Shown: piece by piece, positions 53,017 to 62,700 of the stretch | Layout: each line of letters begins with the position of its first letter | Numbering within the stretch: the first letter of the stretch is position 1 | Source of the DNA: JBEKCP01 sp049509515 | GTDB taxonomy: Bacteria > Planctomycetota > Planctomycetia > Pirellulales > Thermoguttaceae | Assembly (NCBI GenBank): GCA_049509515.1 | Contig: JBEKZV010000054.1 | Span: 1 to 64,000, forward strand | Direction: 5' to 3' | DNA: 64,000 nt | Position numbers and translations under genes: made by a program | The notes under the pieces: model-generated | What the model was told of the DNA's origin: nothing | The model's input: only the letters and a program-made list of their open reading frames with translations | Databases searched by the model: none

Positions 53017-54756
53017 ATGCAGTCGAAATGCCTCTTTTGGGGATTGGTTGTTCTCGGTCTCGGACACGCATCGCGGCTCTTGGCGGCCCCTTATCCACCG
53101 GATAATTCCGGCATCATTCCCGCCGACCGCCGGATTAGCTGGCAGGGCCTTGCCGGTGTTCCGGATGGGATTCCGCACCGCACGACCATGTTTGCCGGCG
53201 TGAAGGATGCCCCATACGGGGCCGTGGGCGACGGCGTGACGGATGACACTGCGGCCATTCAATCGGCGATCAATGCCTGTCCGGCCGACCAGGTCGTGTA
53301 CATCCCGGCAGGCACGTACCGGATCAATGGCAGGCTGACGTTCAACAAGAGCCACAGGACGATTCGTGGCAGCGGGATGGGCAAGACGGTCTTGAAGTTC
53401 CATGTGGGCCGCGGCAACGGCGCGTTCGAGGTGGGGGCTGCCCAGTGGCCCCGCCCGAAAGCCGGTCTGGCCATCACCGCAGGCACGACGAAAGGGAGCA
53501 CCACCGTCACGGTGCCCGACACGTCCGGCGTGCTGGTCGGGAGGATGATTCGGATCGAGCAGGCGAATCCCGATTTCGTTCACGCGCTGAACGGGGCGAC
53601 CAACAACATGTCATTCATGTTCAAGGTGATCTCGAAGACCGCCACCACCGTCACCTTTTCACCGGCACTCCCCTTCACGCTCACGAATTCCCCGGCCCTG
53701 GCGGTTTACGGCGCCGGGCTGCTCGAACAGACCGGTTTCGAGGACCTGACTTTCGATCTGGAAAACAGCTCCGCCGGGTGTGCCGTCTTTCTGCAACAGG
53801 CGTACGGATGCTGGTTCAAGGGAGTAGAGGTGAGAAAGTCCGATTCCAAGCAGCTCTGGCTCGTTTGGTGTTCCAAGTGCGAGATCCGCGAGTGCTACAC
53901 GCACGAGACCCGCTCCAGCGGGCCGAACCATGAAGGCATCGACCTCTACGAGGACTGCTGCTGGAACCTGATCGAGAACAACACCTGCGTGCGCGGCGGC
54001 TTTCCCATGATCATCCTGGGCGATTGGAAAGGCGGATGTTCCGGGAACGTCATCGGCTACAACTATTGTGCCGGCAGCGATACCGGCAGCGAGATCGCGG
54101 GCGGGGATATCTCCGTCAACCACGGACCGCACAACATGATGAACCTGTTCGAGGGCAACGTGGGCGTCATGTTCCAGTCGGACGGCTATTTTGGATCGGC
54201 GAGCCACAACACGGTATTCCGCAACTGGTTTTCCGGCGCGCACCCCCGGCTGACGCAGGGACTGCGCGCCGTGGCCCTGAGTCGTTGGAGCTGCTACTTC
54301 AACGTCGTCGGCAACGTGCTGGGCGATCCCTCGTTCCCGGCCCCACCGGCCGGGCTCTTTACAACCGAGGCCAACGGCTACAGTTACCTGACAAGAGTGA
54401 TCTATCAGCTAGGCTATCCGCACATGGGCAACAATTCGTATTCCGGAGTGAATCCGCCGGATGCCGGGAAAGACGCTCTCGATACCCGCGTGAAGAGCAC
54501 GCTCGTTCGTCACGGGAATTACGATTATGCGACACGGAGCATTCACTGGGATGCGGGCATCGGCGATCGCACCCTTCCCGACAGCCTGTATCTTCCCGGA
54601 AAGCCGGCTTGGTTCGGAGATCTGCGCTGGCCGCCGATCGACCCGGCAAACCCATCGACCGCGGCGGCGGGCTGCATACCGGCGGGATGCCGTTTCGGCG
54701 CCGGGAGTCCGATGAAGTCTTGGGCCCCTGCGAACCCTCGAGCCATCAACCGCTAG
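53017..54756 (+). CDS. Secreted pectate-lyase-like parallel beta-helix protein
   Basis: 579 residues with signal peptide (1-24). The segment YGAVGDGVTDDTAAIQSAIN is the start signature of the pectate lyase superfamily 3 / phage tail-spike-like beta-helix, and repeats with W/C/N ladders continue to ~450. It probably lyses or hydrolyses an acidic or complex polysaccharide outside the cell. The C-terminus is proline-rich. Confidence 0.85.
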   Translation: MQSKCLFWGLVVLGLGHASRLLAAPYPPDNSGIIPADRRISWQGLAGVPDGIPHRTTMFAGVKDAPYGAVGDGVTDDTAAIQSAINACPADQVVYIPAGTYRINGRLTFNKSHRTIRGSGMGKTVLKFHVGRGNGAFEVGAAQWPRPKAGLAITAGTTKGSTTVTVPDTSGVLVGRMIRIEQANPDFVHALNGATNNMSFMFKVISKTATTVTFSPALPFTLTNSPALAVYGAGLLEQTGFEDLTFDLENSSAGCAVFLQQAYGCWFKGVEVRKSDSKQLWLVWCSKCEIRECYTHETRSSGPNHEGIDLYEDCCWNLIENNTCVRGGFPMIILGDWKGGCSGNVIGYNYCAGSDTGSEIAGGDISVNHGPHNMMNLFEGNVGVMFQSDGYFGSASHNTVFRNWFSGAHPRLTQGLRAVALSRWSCYFNVVGNVLGDPSFPAPPAGLFTTEANGYSYLTRVIYQLGYPHMGNNSYSGVNPPDAGKDALDTRVKSTLVRHGNYDYATRSIHWDAGIGDRTLPDSLYLPGKPAWFGDLRWPPIDPANPSTAAAGCIPAGCRFGAGSPMKSWAPANPRAINR

Positions 54757-55197
54757 GCGGCCTTCACCCTTCCCGCCCGCGAACTGCTCCGCGCGGTCCG
54801 GGGAACTCCGACGGCAGCGCTGCGGAGTACCGTTAGACCCGCGCACGCGCCTCGCGAAAGCCGGCTGGGAGCCTTGGATCGGGACTAGGGCAGTGGTGTG
54901 GCGCCGCTCCCCCGGGAGTAACCGGTCTCTGTCGCGGACGATCGTTTTGGAGACAGGGGGGGCGGTACAACCCCACCGTGGACCTGGGCTGCGCGCCGGC
55001 AACGCCGTGGTTGCCTTTTGTATCGCCCCGGGCCGGGGCAAATACACAGGTTATACGCGGCCGTGGAACTGTGCGGACACCGAGCCGGGCCCGAGCGATC
55101 GAGGTTTGCCGCGTCCCTGTCCGTAAGCTAGATTCTCTAGGAGCCCTTCCAGCCTTGACATGCCGGGCCCCCCGGCACATGGACTCGCGCTCCGGGC
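54757..55197. other. Intergenic region
   Basis: 441 bp of GC-rich sequence between the beta-helix gene and the Hpt gene. I see no coding frame with sensible composition, RNA or clear promoter. Confidence 0.5.
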
Positions 55198-55683
55198 ATG
55201 AGGAGCACTTCGGCGAATGCCATGACACCAAAGCCTGATACCGGCAAGCCGAGCCGCGGCGTTGCCGCCGGCCGACCAGGGGCTGATTCTTTCCCTCCGG
55301 GGGTGTTGAACTGGAAAGGATTGTGCGGTCGCTGCCTGGGCAATCTCGATCTTGTCCAGCGGGTGTTGGAGAAGTTCGAGCAACGGCTGCCGCAAGAACT
55401 CGCCGAGTTGGAACGCGCCGTAGCGCAGAGCGATCCGGAGCAAGTCGCGCGCGTGGCTCACCGCATCAAAGGGAGCTCGGCCAACGTCTCCGCCGAGGGC
55501 GTCGCGCGGGCGGCGGCGGCGGTCGAAGATTTGGGTCGCGCGGGCCGCGTGACGGATATTCCTCAGCGTATCGATCGCCTCTACTCCGAGTGGGAACGAT
55601 ATCGCGACTACGCCGCCTCGGCATGCCCGGCGGTCGACGCCGCTCGAGCAGCCGGACAACCGGCCGTGAACGCTCGGTCCTGA
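55198..55683 (+). CDS. Hpt-domain phosphotransfer protein
   Basis: 161 residues. The Hpt four-helix bundle is at ~45-130, with the phospho-accepting His in VAHRIKGSSANV. N- and C-terminal tails are low complexity. It is followed 16 bases later by a response regulator, the likely recipient or donor of phosphate. The start may be 55198 or 55222. Confidence 0.88.
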   Translation: MRSTSANAMTPKPDTGKPSRGVAAGRPGADSFPPGVLNWKGLCGRCLGNLDLVQRVLEKFEQRLPQELAELERAVAQSDPEQVARVAHRIKGSSANVSAEGVARAAAAVEDLGRAGRVTDIPQRIDRLYSEWERYRDYAASACPAVDAARAAGQPAVNARS

Positions 55684-55699
55684 CCCGGGAACGAACAGC

Positions 55700-56758
55700 G
55701 TGCGGATACTGATTGTAGACGACGACGACATCACCACGGGCATGTTGGAACATGCGCTGGGGCAGTGGGGCTACGAAGTGACGGTGGCCGACAACGGCCG
55801 CAAAGCGCTCGAGCTCATCCGCAGCGGCTTGTACCGCCTCGTCGTTTCCGACTGGGAAATGCCGGAGATGAGCGGCATCGAGCTCTGCCGGCACATCCGC
55901 CGCCGCTACTCGAGCGGCTACGTCTACGTGATCCTGCTGACGGCGCGGCGGGGGACGCAGAACATCGTCGACGGCCTCGACGCGGGGGCCGACGATTTCA
56001 TCAGCAAGCCGTTCCAGCCCCAGGAGCTGTGCGTGCGGATTCGTGCCGGCGAACGCATCCTGTCGCTGGAAAGCCGCGAGGTCACGATCTTCAGCCTGGC
56101 GAAGCTCGCCGAGTCGCGCGACCCGGAAACCGGGGCGCACCTGGAGCGCGTACGCGAATATTGCCGGGTGATCGCCGAACACCTCGCGCGGCAGGACAAG
56201 TTCCGCGATCGGGTGGACGGCGATTACGTCCAGTTGATTTACCTGACCAGCCCGCTGCACGACATCGGCAAGGTGGGCATTCCCGACCGGATCCTGCTCA
56301 AGCCGGGCGCGTTGACCGCCGACGAGTTGGAGATCATGCGACGGCACACGATCATCGGGAGCGACACGCTCAATGCCGCGGCGCGCACCTATCCGGAAGC
56401 GCGGTTCCTGGGCATGGCCCGCGACATCGCCCGCTCGCACCACGAGTGGTATTGCGGCAGCGGCTATCCCGATGGTCTCGCCGGAGAGGACATTCCGTTG
56501 TGCGCTCGGATCGTCGCCGTGGCCGACGTGTACGACGCGCTGACCACCAAGCGCGTCTACAAACCGGCTTACAGCCACGAGCGCACCCGCGAAATCATCG
56601 TCAATGAGATGGGAAGCCATTTCGATCCCGAAGTAGCCGAGGCCTTCTTGCAGAACGCGGACCTGTTCATAGCGATACACGATCGATACGCGGCGCGCGA
56701 GGAGAAAGAGGCCGCCTCGTTGGCCGAGTCGCAGGCCGCGTTTGTCTTGAGCCGCTGA
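55700..56758 (+). CDS. Response regulator with HD-GYP phosphodiesterase domain
   Basis: 352 residues from a GTG. Receiver domain (1-120) with the acidic pocket DDDD and phospho-acceptor D52-like in LVVSDWEMPEM, then K in FISKPFQPQE. The HD-GYP domain (~145-330) keeps HDIGK and HHEWYCGSGYPDGL, so c-di-GMP hydrolysis is likely, as in RpfG. Paired with the Hpt gene. Confidence 0.92.
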   Translation: MRILIVDDDDITTGMLEHALGQWGYEVTVADNGRKALELIRSGLYRLVVSDWEMPEMSGIELCRHIRRRYSSGYVYVILLTARRGTQNIVDGLDAGADDFISKPFQPQELCVRIRAGERILSLESREVTIFSLAKLAESRDPETGAHLERVREYCRVIAEHLARQDKFRDRVDGDYVQLIYLTSPLHDIGKVGIPDRILLKPGALTADELEIMRRHTIIGSDTLNAAARTYPEARFLGMARDIARSHHEWYCGSGYPDGLAGEDIPLCARIVAVADVYDALTTKRVYKPAYSHERTREIIVNEMGSHFDPEVAEAFLQNADLFIAIHDRYAAREEKEAASLAESQAAFVLSR

Positions 56759-57230
56759 CGCGTTTGCCGGCGGGCCGGCCGGAGTGGGAGCGAGAATACC
56801 GCGCGCATCCGCAGAAGCGGCGACGGCCTCGACACGGTTCCCTGCGGAGTCGCCCGGCCGGCGTGATGAAGCAATGCGAGGCGAAGAGAATCCAGCGGCG
56901 GTCCGTCATCTCCGGAAGGGACCGGCCGACACGAGACATCCCGCGCGGTCTTCCGCGCGTCCGCCGCTCAATTCGCCCCGCTCGCCCCATTTCCGATCGC
57001 GGCGATGCGGCGCGGCCGTCAAGTCAACGCCCGCGATCATCTTTCGCCGACCGGCATAGTTTGCGCGACCGCGACCAGAGGCGCGTCTTCGGGACATTTC
57101 CGCAAAAAACCGGCTTTTCAGCGGTGTAAAGTGTGGTCACGTATTTCGGTCTCGGCTAACATGAGTTGAGGGGATGCCGGAGAAACAATGCTGCGCAGCG
57201 TGGCTCGGCGCGGGTTCGAAAGGGGCTGGC
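56759..57230. other. Intergenic region
   Basis: 472 bp, GC-rich, with no gene or RNA recognised. An A-rich stretch near 57105 may be part of a promoter, but no pair of boxes is convincing. Confidence 0.5.
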
Positions 57231-58220
57231 ATGAGCTCGACCATATCAAGAAATCGACTGTTCGAGGAGCACAGGATTCCGACTGAAGGCGACGATGTGC
57301 TGCACGCGGAATTGATGATGCCCAGGCCGCCGGCGCGTGCCCAACGGGTCGTCTTCATCGCCCCCTTGGTTGGCGCCGGCGCTGCCCAGCCGCTGGTGAT
57401 CTTCCGCAACTTTACGCGCCGCGGCGCGATTCTGGTGTCGTTCGAATATCGCGGTCACGTGCGTTCCAGCGGGACGTTCGAGCTGGATAAGACGGTCAGC
57501 GATGTTCGGCACGCGCTGTGGTGGTCGTGGAACTACGCCCAGGACCGCGGGCTGCCCCTGCACGGGTTCGCCACGTGCTTCGGCACCGTCCCCTTGCTCG
57601 CCCAGTTCGCCGGCCACGGTTGTGGTTGCCTGCTGAGGTCGATCAGCACGGTATCCGGCCTGTTTCGCCTGGACCAGATCCTTCGCATCGAGGATTTCTC
57701 GCGAGTCTTCTCTCGTCATCTCGGCAGGGCGCTGAGCGCCGCGGCCCTGCTGGCCGAGATCGCCCGCGAGACGTTCGACCCTGCCGGCGAAGCGTTCCGG
57801 GCGGCGCTGTTGGAGTACCTGGGCGGCTTGTTTCCCGAACTCCGCGTGGACTGGGACCACTTCGAAGAGCTTCACTACGGCCGGGTCGACATCCCGCGGA
57901 CTCTCCGGCAGCTTTCCCAAGCTCGCTATCTCGACGGCGTGCAGGTTCCCCCGGAGATTCCCTGCAACTTCTACATGGGGCGGCATGACGACAGTTTGTC
58001 GCTGCACACCGTCGAGGGCCGCGAAGCGTACAAGCGGCACATCTTGTCGCTGATTCCGCACGCCACGCTGTACGAGGGCGAGTTCGACCACTTCGGTCGC
58101 GGGATCGAGCACGATGCGGTCATCGACCACCTCTCGGACCTGTTCGCGCGATTCGACCGGGCGACGGTCCCGGCCCATCATCTGCACAAGATCGCTCAGC
58201 TTCGGAGTGTCTTCGCGTGA
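57231..58220 (+). CDS. Alpha/beta-hydrolase with Cys nucleophile position
   Basis: 329 residues. The hydrolase fold begins RVVFIAPLVGAG and has the nucleophile elbow FATCFGT, where C116 replaces the usual Ser. D in GRHDDSL and H in EFDHFGRG complete a triad. AAAGGGG six bases before the ATG at 57231 supports this start over 57174. It overlaps the methyltransferase gene by four bases. It may be an acyltransferase or thioesterase rather than a lipase. Confidence 0.8.
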   Translation: MSSTISRNRLFEEHRIPTEGDDVLHAELMMPRPPARAQRVVFIAPLVGAGAAQPLVIFRNFTRRGAILVSFEYRGHVRSSGTFELDKTVSDVRHALWWSWNYAQDRGLPLHGFATCFGTVPLLAQFAGHGCGCLLRSISTVSGLFRLDQILRIEDFSRVFSRHLGRALSAAALLAEIARETFDPAGEAFRAALLEYLGGLFPELRVDWDHFEELHYGRVDIPRTLRQLSQARYLDGVQVPPEIPCNFYMGRHDDSLSLHTVEGREAYKRHILSLIPHATLYEGEFDHFGRGIEHDAVIDHLSDLFARFDRATVPAHHLHKIAQLRSVFA

Positions 58221-59248
58221 ATGCGCTGCGTCAGTTCTGGCAGGAGCGTTACGGGCTGGCCCAGCCCTTGGAGGGCGACTCCCGGCTGCGTCGCCTGCTG
58301 AACCGCTACATCGTCGCGGCCCTGATGAACAGCTTTCCACGTGCGGCCACGAAGATCTTTTCGTTGAGCAACGGCGAGCTGGCCCGCTTGCTGTTCGTCG
58401 AGCGCGAAGGGGGATCGTTTCGGGTGCTGCGGGCAATGTACGAGCATGAGAACGCCCGCAACCGCGGCGATTGGATCAACAGGCTGCTCATGCAGTCGCC
58501 CGCGATCAAGGCGGCCCGCAACCGCCGCGCCATTGCGCAGCGGATGCTGCAGCAATGTCTGGAGGCGCAGCCCGCCGGTTTGCCGACGCTCGTCGTGGCG
58601 ATCGGCGGCGGCGACGGCAGCCTCGAGGCGGAAGTGATCGCCCGCGTCGCCGGCCGCGACGTCTACTATTGCGCCGTCGACAAGGACGACCGGGCCGTCG
58701 CCGACAACGAGGCGGTCTTGCGGCGGCACGGGCTGGCGGCCCGCGGCTTCGTTTTCGTGGGCACTGTCGCGGAGGAAAGCGACCTCGAGGCGGTCCTCGA
58801 CTGCGCCAGGCGGCGGTTCAACGTCGCCTTCGACGGCGCGGGCGTCAGCGTCTGCCACGGCATCGCCGAATACTACGACATCGGCTCGAAGACCAACGAA
58901 ACGCTCGCCGGGCTGCTGCGGGCAATTCATGGCTGCACGCGTGCCGGGGGAAGCCTGGTGATCAGTCAAACCGATTACCATGACCGCGTGAAGTACCTGG
59001 AGCGCGGCTTGTCATGGCACATGCGGCTGCGCAGCAGCGACGAGCTGGCCGGCGAAGTCGCGAAAGCCGGCTGGCAGATCTCGGTCTGCGAACTCGAGCC
59101 GATGGGACTGATCACCATGTGCCTGGCGGCAAAATCGGCGGCGGAGCACGTGAGGATCGACGGCCCAGGCCGGGTGCGGCAACCGCGCGTACAGCGGCCG
59201 CTGCCGGCGGTTGCCCGCCGGCGTCCCCGGGCTCGCGGCCGGCGTTGA
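58217..59248 (+). CDS. SAM-dependent class I methyltransferase
   Basis: 343 residues from a GTG overlapping the previous stop (GTGA). Motif I is AIGGGDGSLEAE (130-135), followed by an acidic residue in the next strand (AVDKDDRAV). The ~120-residue N-terminal domain is helical and uncharacterised, and the C-terminus is Arg/Pro-rich. With the hydrolase gene it may act on a fatty or acyl substrate. Confidence 0.82.
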   Translation: MNALRQFWQERYGLAQPLEGDSRLRRLLNRYIVAALMNSFPRAATKIFSLSNGELARLLFVEREGGSFRVLRAMYEHENARNRGDWINRLLMQSPAIKAARNRRAIAQRMLQQCLEAQPAGLPTLVVAIGGGDGSLEAEVIARVAGRDVYYCAVDKDDRAVADNEAVLRRHGLAARGFVFVGTVAEESDLEAVLDCARRRFNVAFDGAGVSVCHGIAEYYDIGSKTNETLAGLLRAIHGCTRAGGSLVISQTDYHDRVKYLERGLSWHMRLRSSDELAGEVAKAGWQISVCELEPMGLITMCLAAKSAAEHVRIDGPGRVRQPRVQRPLPAVARRRPRARGRR

Positions 59249-59766
59249 GGATCGGCAATTTTCCACGGGGGCGGCACACCCTGCCCCTCCGGCAAAGGGC
59301 CTGTTTTTCCGGCCCGCCACGCCCTTCCTGCCTCAGGGCGTGCCCCCCGGAATGTATCGACTTGTTCTGACGCGCGCCCCAATCGCGCCGGCCGTACCAA
59401 CGCGAACAATCATTACCACCGGTACCGCCGTTCCGCGCGGACCGGGTGGTCGCCCGAGCGGCCGGCGTTCGGTGGAACCCGCGGGGAGAGAACAAAAAAG
59501 GTATGGTTGGCAAGGACTTCAGCCCGGATTATTCGTGAAGTGTGCCACTGCTTGCTTGCAAGCAGTGTTGGTACAACAGCTTAAAGTGAGCACTGCTTCT
59601 ACGAAGCAGTGGCACACTGCGTTGCCCGCCCCCGTCTATGAATAATCCGGGTTAGACGCCGACCGCGCTTGCGTGGCACCTCACGGCAGGCGGTGCCGGC
59701 GCGTCCCCACGGTTGGCCGGCCGGCACGCGGACGCCGTCGCCTGGGCCGTTCGCCTGGTGTCCCGC
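59249..59766. other. Intergenic region with a small inverted-repeat element
   Basis: 518 bp. A MITE-like element occupies 59523-59651; the remainder is GC-rich without a gene. The start of the next gene is uncertain (59713 TTG, 59758 GTG or 59767 ATG are all in frame). Confidence 0.55.
59523..59651. repeat. MITE-like element with 12-bp terminal inverted repeats
   Basis: CCCGGATTATTC (59523) and GAATAATCCGGG (59640) are perfect terminal inverts. Inside are two hairpins (CACTGCTTGC-TT-GCAAGCAGTG and CACTGCTTC-TAC-GAAGCAGTG) and an outer pair AGTGTGCCACTGCTT (59539) and its complement (59604). No coding frame is inside. Confidence 0.8.
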
Positions 59767-62700
59767 ATGGAAAATACGCTCCACCCCGACTTGCCGCCCG
59801 CGATCGACGTACCGCTGCCCCTGCCACCGACGGCGGAGCGGTTGCTGGGCGGCCGGTATCGCCTGAGCGGGATGCTCGAGGGAGATCGCAGCGCACGGCA
59901 CCAACTGGCCGCCGATCCGGTCACGGGGGCCACGGTTGTGGTGCGATGGCTGGCGCTTTGCGACGTCTCGCCCGGCGCCCGGCTCCGCTTGGAACACGAG
60001 GTCGAAGTCCTCCACAAGCTGCAGGTGCCGTGGCTCGGCGGAGTGTCGGAGATCGGCCAGGAGGCGGATCGCCTCTACGTGGTGCGGCCATACGTGCCGG
60101 GGATCACGCTGCGGCAGCGGCTGCTTCGCGCACCGCTGGTTCCGCAAGATGTCGTGACGGTTGGCCGTTGCCTGTTCGCGGCGCTGCAAACGGCGCACGA
60201 GCACGGGGTGGTGCACCACAACATCCGGCCCACCAATGTGATCGTCGACGACGCCTGCCCGCTCGGCAAGGCGGTGCTCGTTGATTTCAGTCTCGGCCAT
60301 CGCGCGAACCTGGACACGTCGACCGCCGCGGAATCGATACAGTCGGCGCTGTACTGCTCGCCCGAGCATGCCGGATCGGTCGATTACGACGTCGGCGTGA
60401 CCTCGGACCTGTATTCGGCGGGAATCGTGCTGTTCGAGTGCCTGGCGGGGCGTCCGCCGTTTTCCGGCGACACGGTGGGCGCCGTGCTGCTGGAGCACAT
60501 GACGCGTGCCGTTCCGGAGCTGAGAAGCCTGCGGCTGGAAGTGCCGCGGGCGCTGGACGAGCTTATTCAGAGGCTGCTGCGCAAGGATCCCCGCGACCGG
60601 TATCAGACCGCCCAGGCCGTGCTGATGGACCTGGAGTGGATTGCCGCGTCGCTTTCCAACGGCATGGCGGAGCCGGCCGGCGTGGTGGGGTCGCACGATC
60701 GCCGTCCCACGCTGACCGAGCCCGCGTTCGTCGGCCGGCAGGCCGAGCTGGAGCAGGTCGAGACGCAAATCCGGCAGGTCGCCGCCGGAAACTCGGGGCT
60801 GATATTCCTGGAGGCGGCATCGGGCGGCGGCAAGACGCGGCTCTTGGCGGAGGTTGCCCTGCAGGGCATTCACGCGGGGATGTGGGTTTTGCGCGGACGG
60901 GGCTCGGACCTGGCCGGGCAGCCGCCCTTTCAGGTCCTTAACGGCATCGTCGAGCACGTGGTCGCCGCCGCCGGAACCAATTCCCGCCTGGCCGAGGCGT
61001 TGTACCGGCGCCTGGGCGTTCAGGCCGATGCCGTCGCCGCCGTGCTCCCGGAGCTGGCCCGAGCGTTGGGCTGGAAGAAGCCGGTTGCGGTGGGGCCGGA
61101 AAAGTTTGCCGAGCGGCGGAGCATTCAAGCCCTGGCCGCTTTCCTCGACGCTCTGGGCGCCCTGGGTCCGGCCCTGATCATCCTGGACGACTGTCAATGG
61201 GCCGACGAGCTGACGACGAAACTCATCGGCCATTGGTGGTCGCAGCACGGCGATCGGCGCCCGGGCGGCGGGCAGGTGCTGCTGGTCGTGGCGTACCGCT
61301 GCGAAGAGGTCGCCGCCGATCACCTGCTCCGCGGAATTCCCGCGTCGCTGCACCTGCGGTTGGCCCCCTTGGGGGCCGAAGAAATGCAGCGACTCCTGGA
61401 GTCGATGGCCGGGCCTTTGCCGGCCGAGGCCGTCGCGGTCGTCTCCCGGCTCTCCGAAGGCAGCCCGTTCATGGCTTCCGCCGTGCTCCGCGGCATGGCC
61501 GAGTCGGGGGCGCTGTTGGCCGAGCCGAGCGGCTGGCGCATCGAGCCGCTTGCCTTGGCCGATCTGCAGTCTTCCAGCCGGGCGGCGGGCTTCTTGTCGC
61601 GGCGGCTCGAGCTCCTGCCGCCCGACACCCTGGAACTGTTGACGATCGGCGCCGTGTTGGGCAAGGAGTTCGACCTGGATCTTGCCGCCAGGCTGCTGGG
61701 GCTATCGCCGGCGCAAACCGTCACGGCGCTGGACCAGGCCCGCGCGCGGCACTTCCTCTGGGTAGGCTCCGAAGGCCGGAAATGTACTTTCGTACATGAC
61801 AAGCTCCGCGGGGCTTTGCTGGCGCACCTATCGCCGGCCCGGCGCCGGCAACTGCACCACCGCGTGGCGCACCACCTGCAAGACGAGGATCCGGGACAGA
61901 TTTTCGATCTGGCTTATCATTTCGACGCCGCCGGCGACCACGCGAGCGCCTTGCCGTACGCGTTGCGGGCGGCCGAGCGGGCCCGTGCCCAGCACGCCCT
62001 GGAGACCGCCGAAAAACAATACCAGATCGCCCGCCGCGGCGCCGGCTCGGCCGAAAAGGCGACGCGCTACCGCATTGCGGAAGGTTTGGGCGACGTGCTC
62101 ATGCTGCGGGGGCGCTACGGCGCCGCGGGCGAGCTGTTCGAGGCCGCCCTGCGGCTGGCGGAGGGCACGCTTGCCGAGGCGCAGATCCGCGGCAAGCTGG
62201 GTGAGCTGATTTTCAAGCAAGGCGACATGGCGGGTGCCGCCCGCCGCTTCGAGGAGGCGTTGTGGCTGCTGGGGAAGCCCGTGCCGCGGCGACCCGTCGT
62301 TTACGTCCCCCTGCTTCTCTGGGAGGCGGCGGTCCAAGCCGTCCACACGCTGCTGCCCCGCCTGTTCGTCGGCCGGCGCAACCGCAAGCCGTCGAAAGCC
62401 GAGGTGCTCCGCCTGCGCCTGCTCAGCCGGCTGGCGTGCGCCTACTGGTACAGCGCGGGAAGGATGCTGGATTTCTGCGTCCACGTGCACAGCATGAATC
62501 TGGCGGAGCGCTATGCCCCTACGCTGGAACTGGCGCAAATCTACTCCGAGCATGCCGTGGCGATGACGCTGCTGGGCTGGTACGGCCGCGGCCTGGCATT
62601 CGCCGGAAAATCGCTGGAGATCCGCCGCTCGCTCGGCGATCTGTGGGGGCAGGGGCAATCGCTGAGTTTCTCCGGTGTCGTGCTCTATGCCGCCTCGCGG

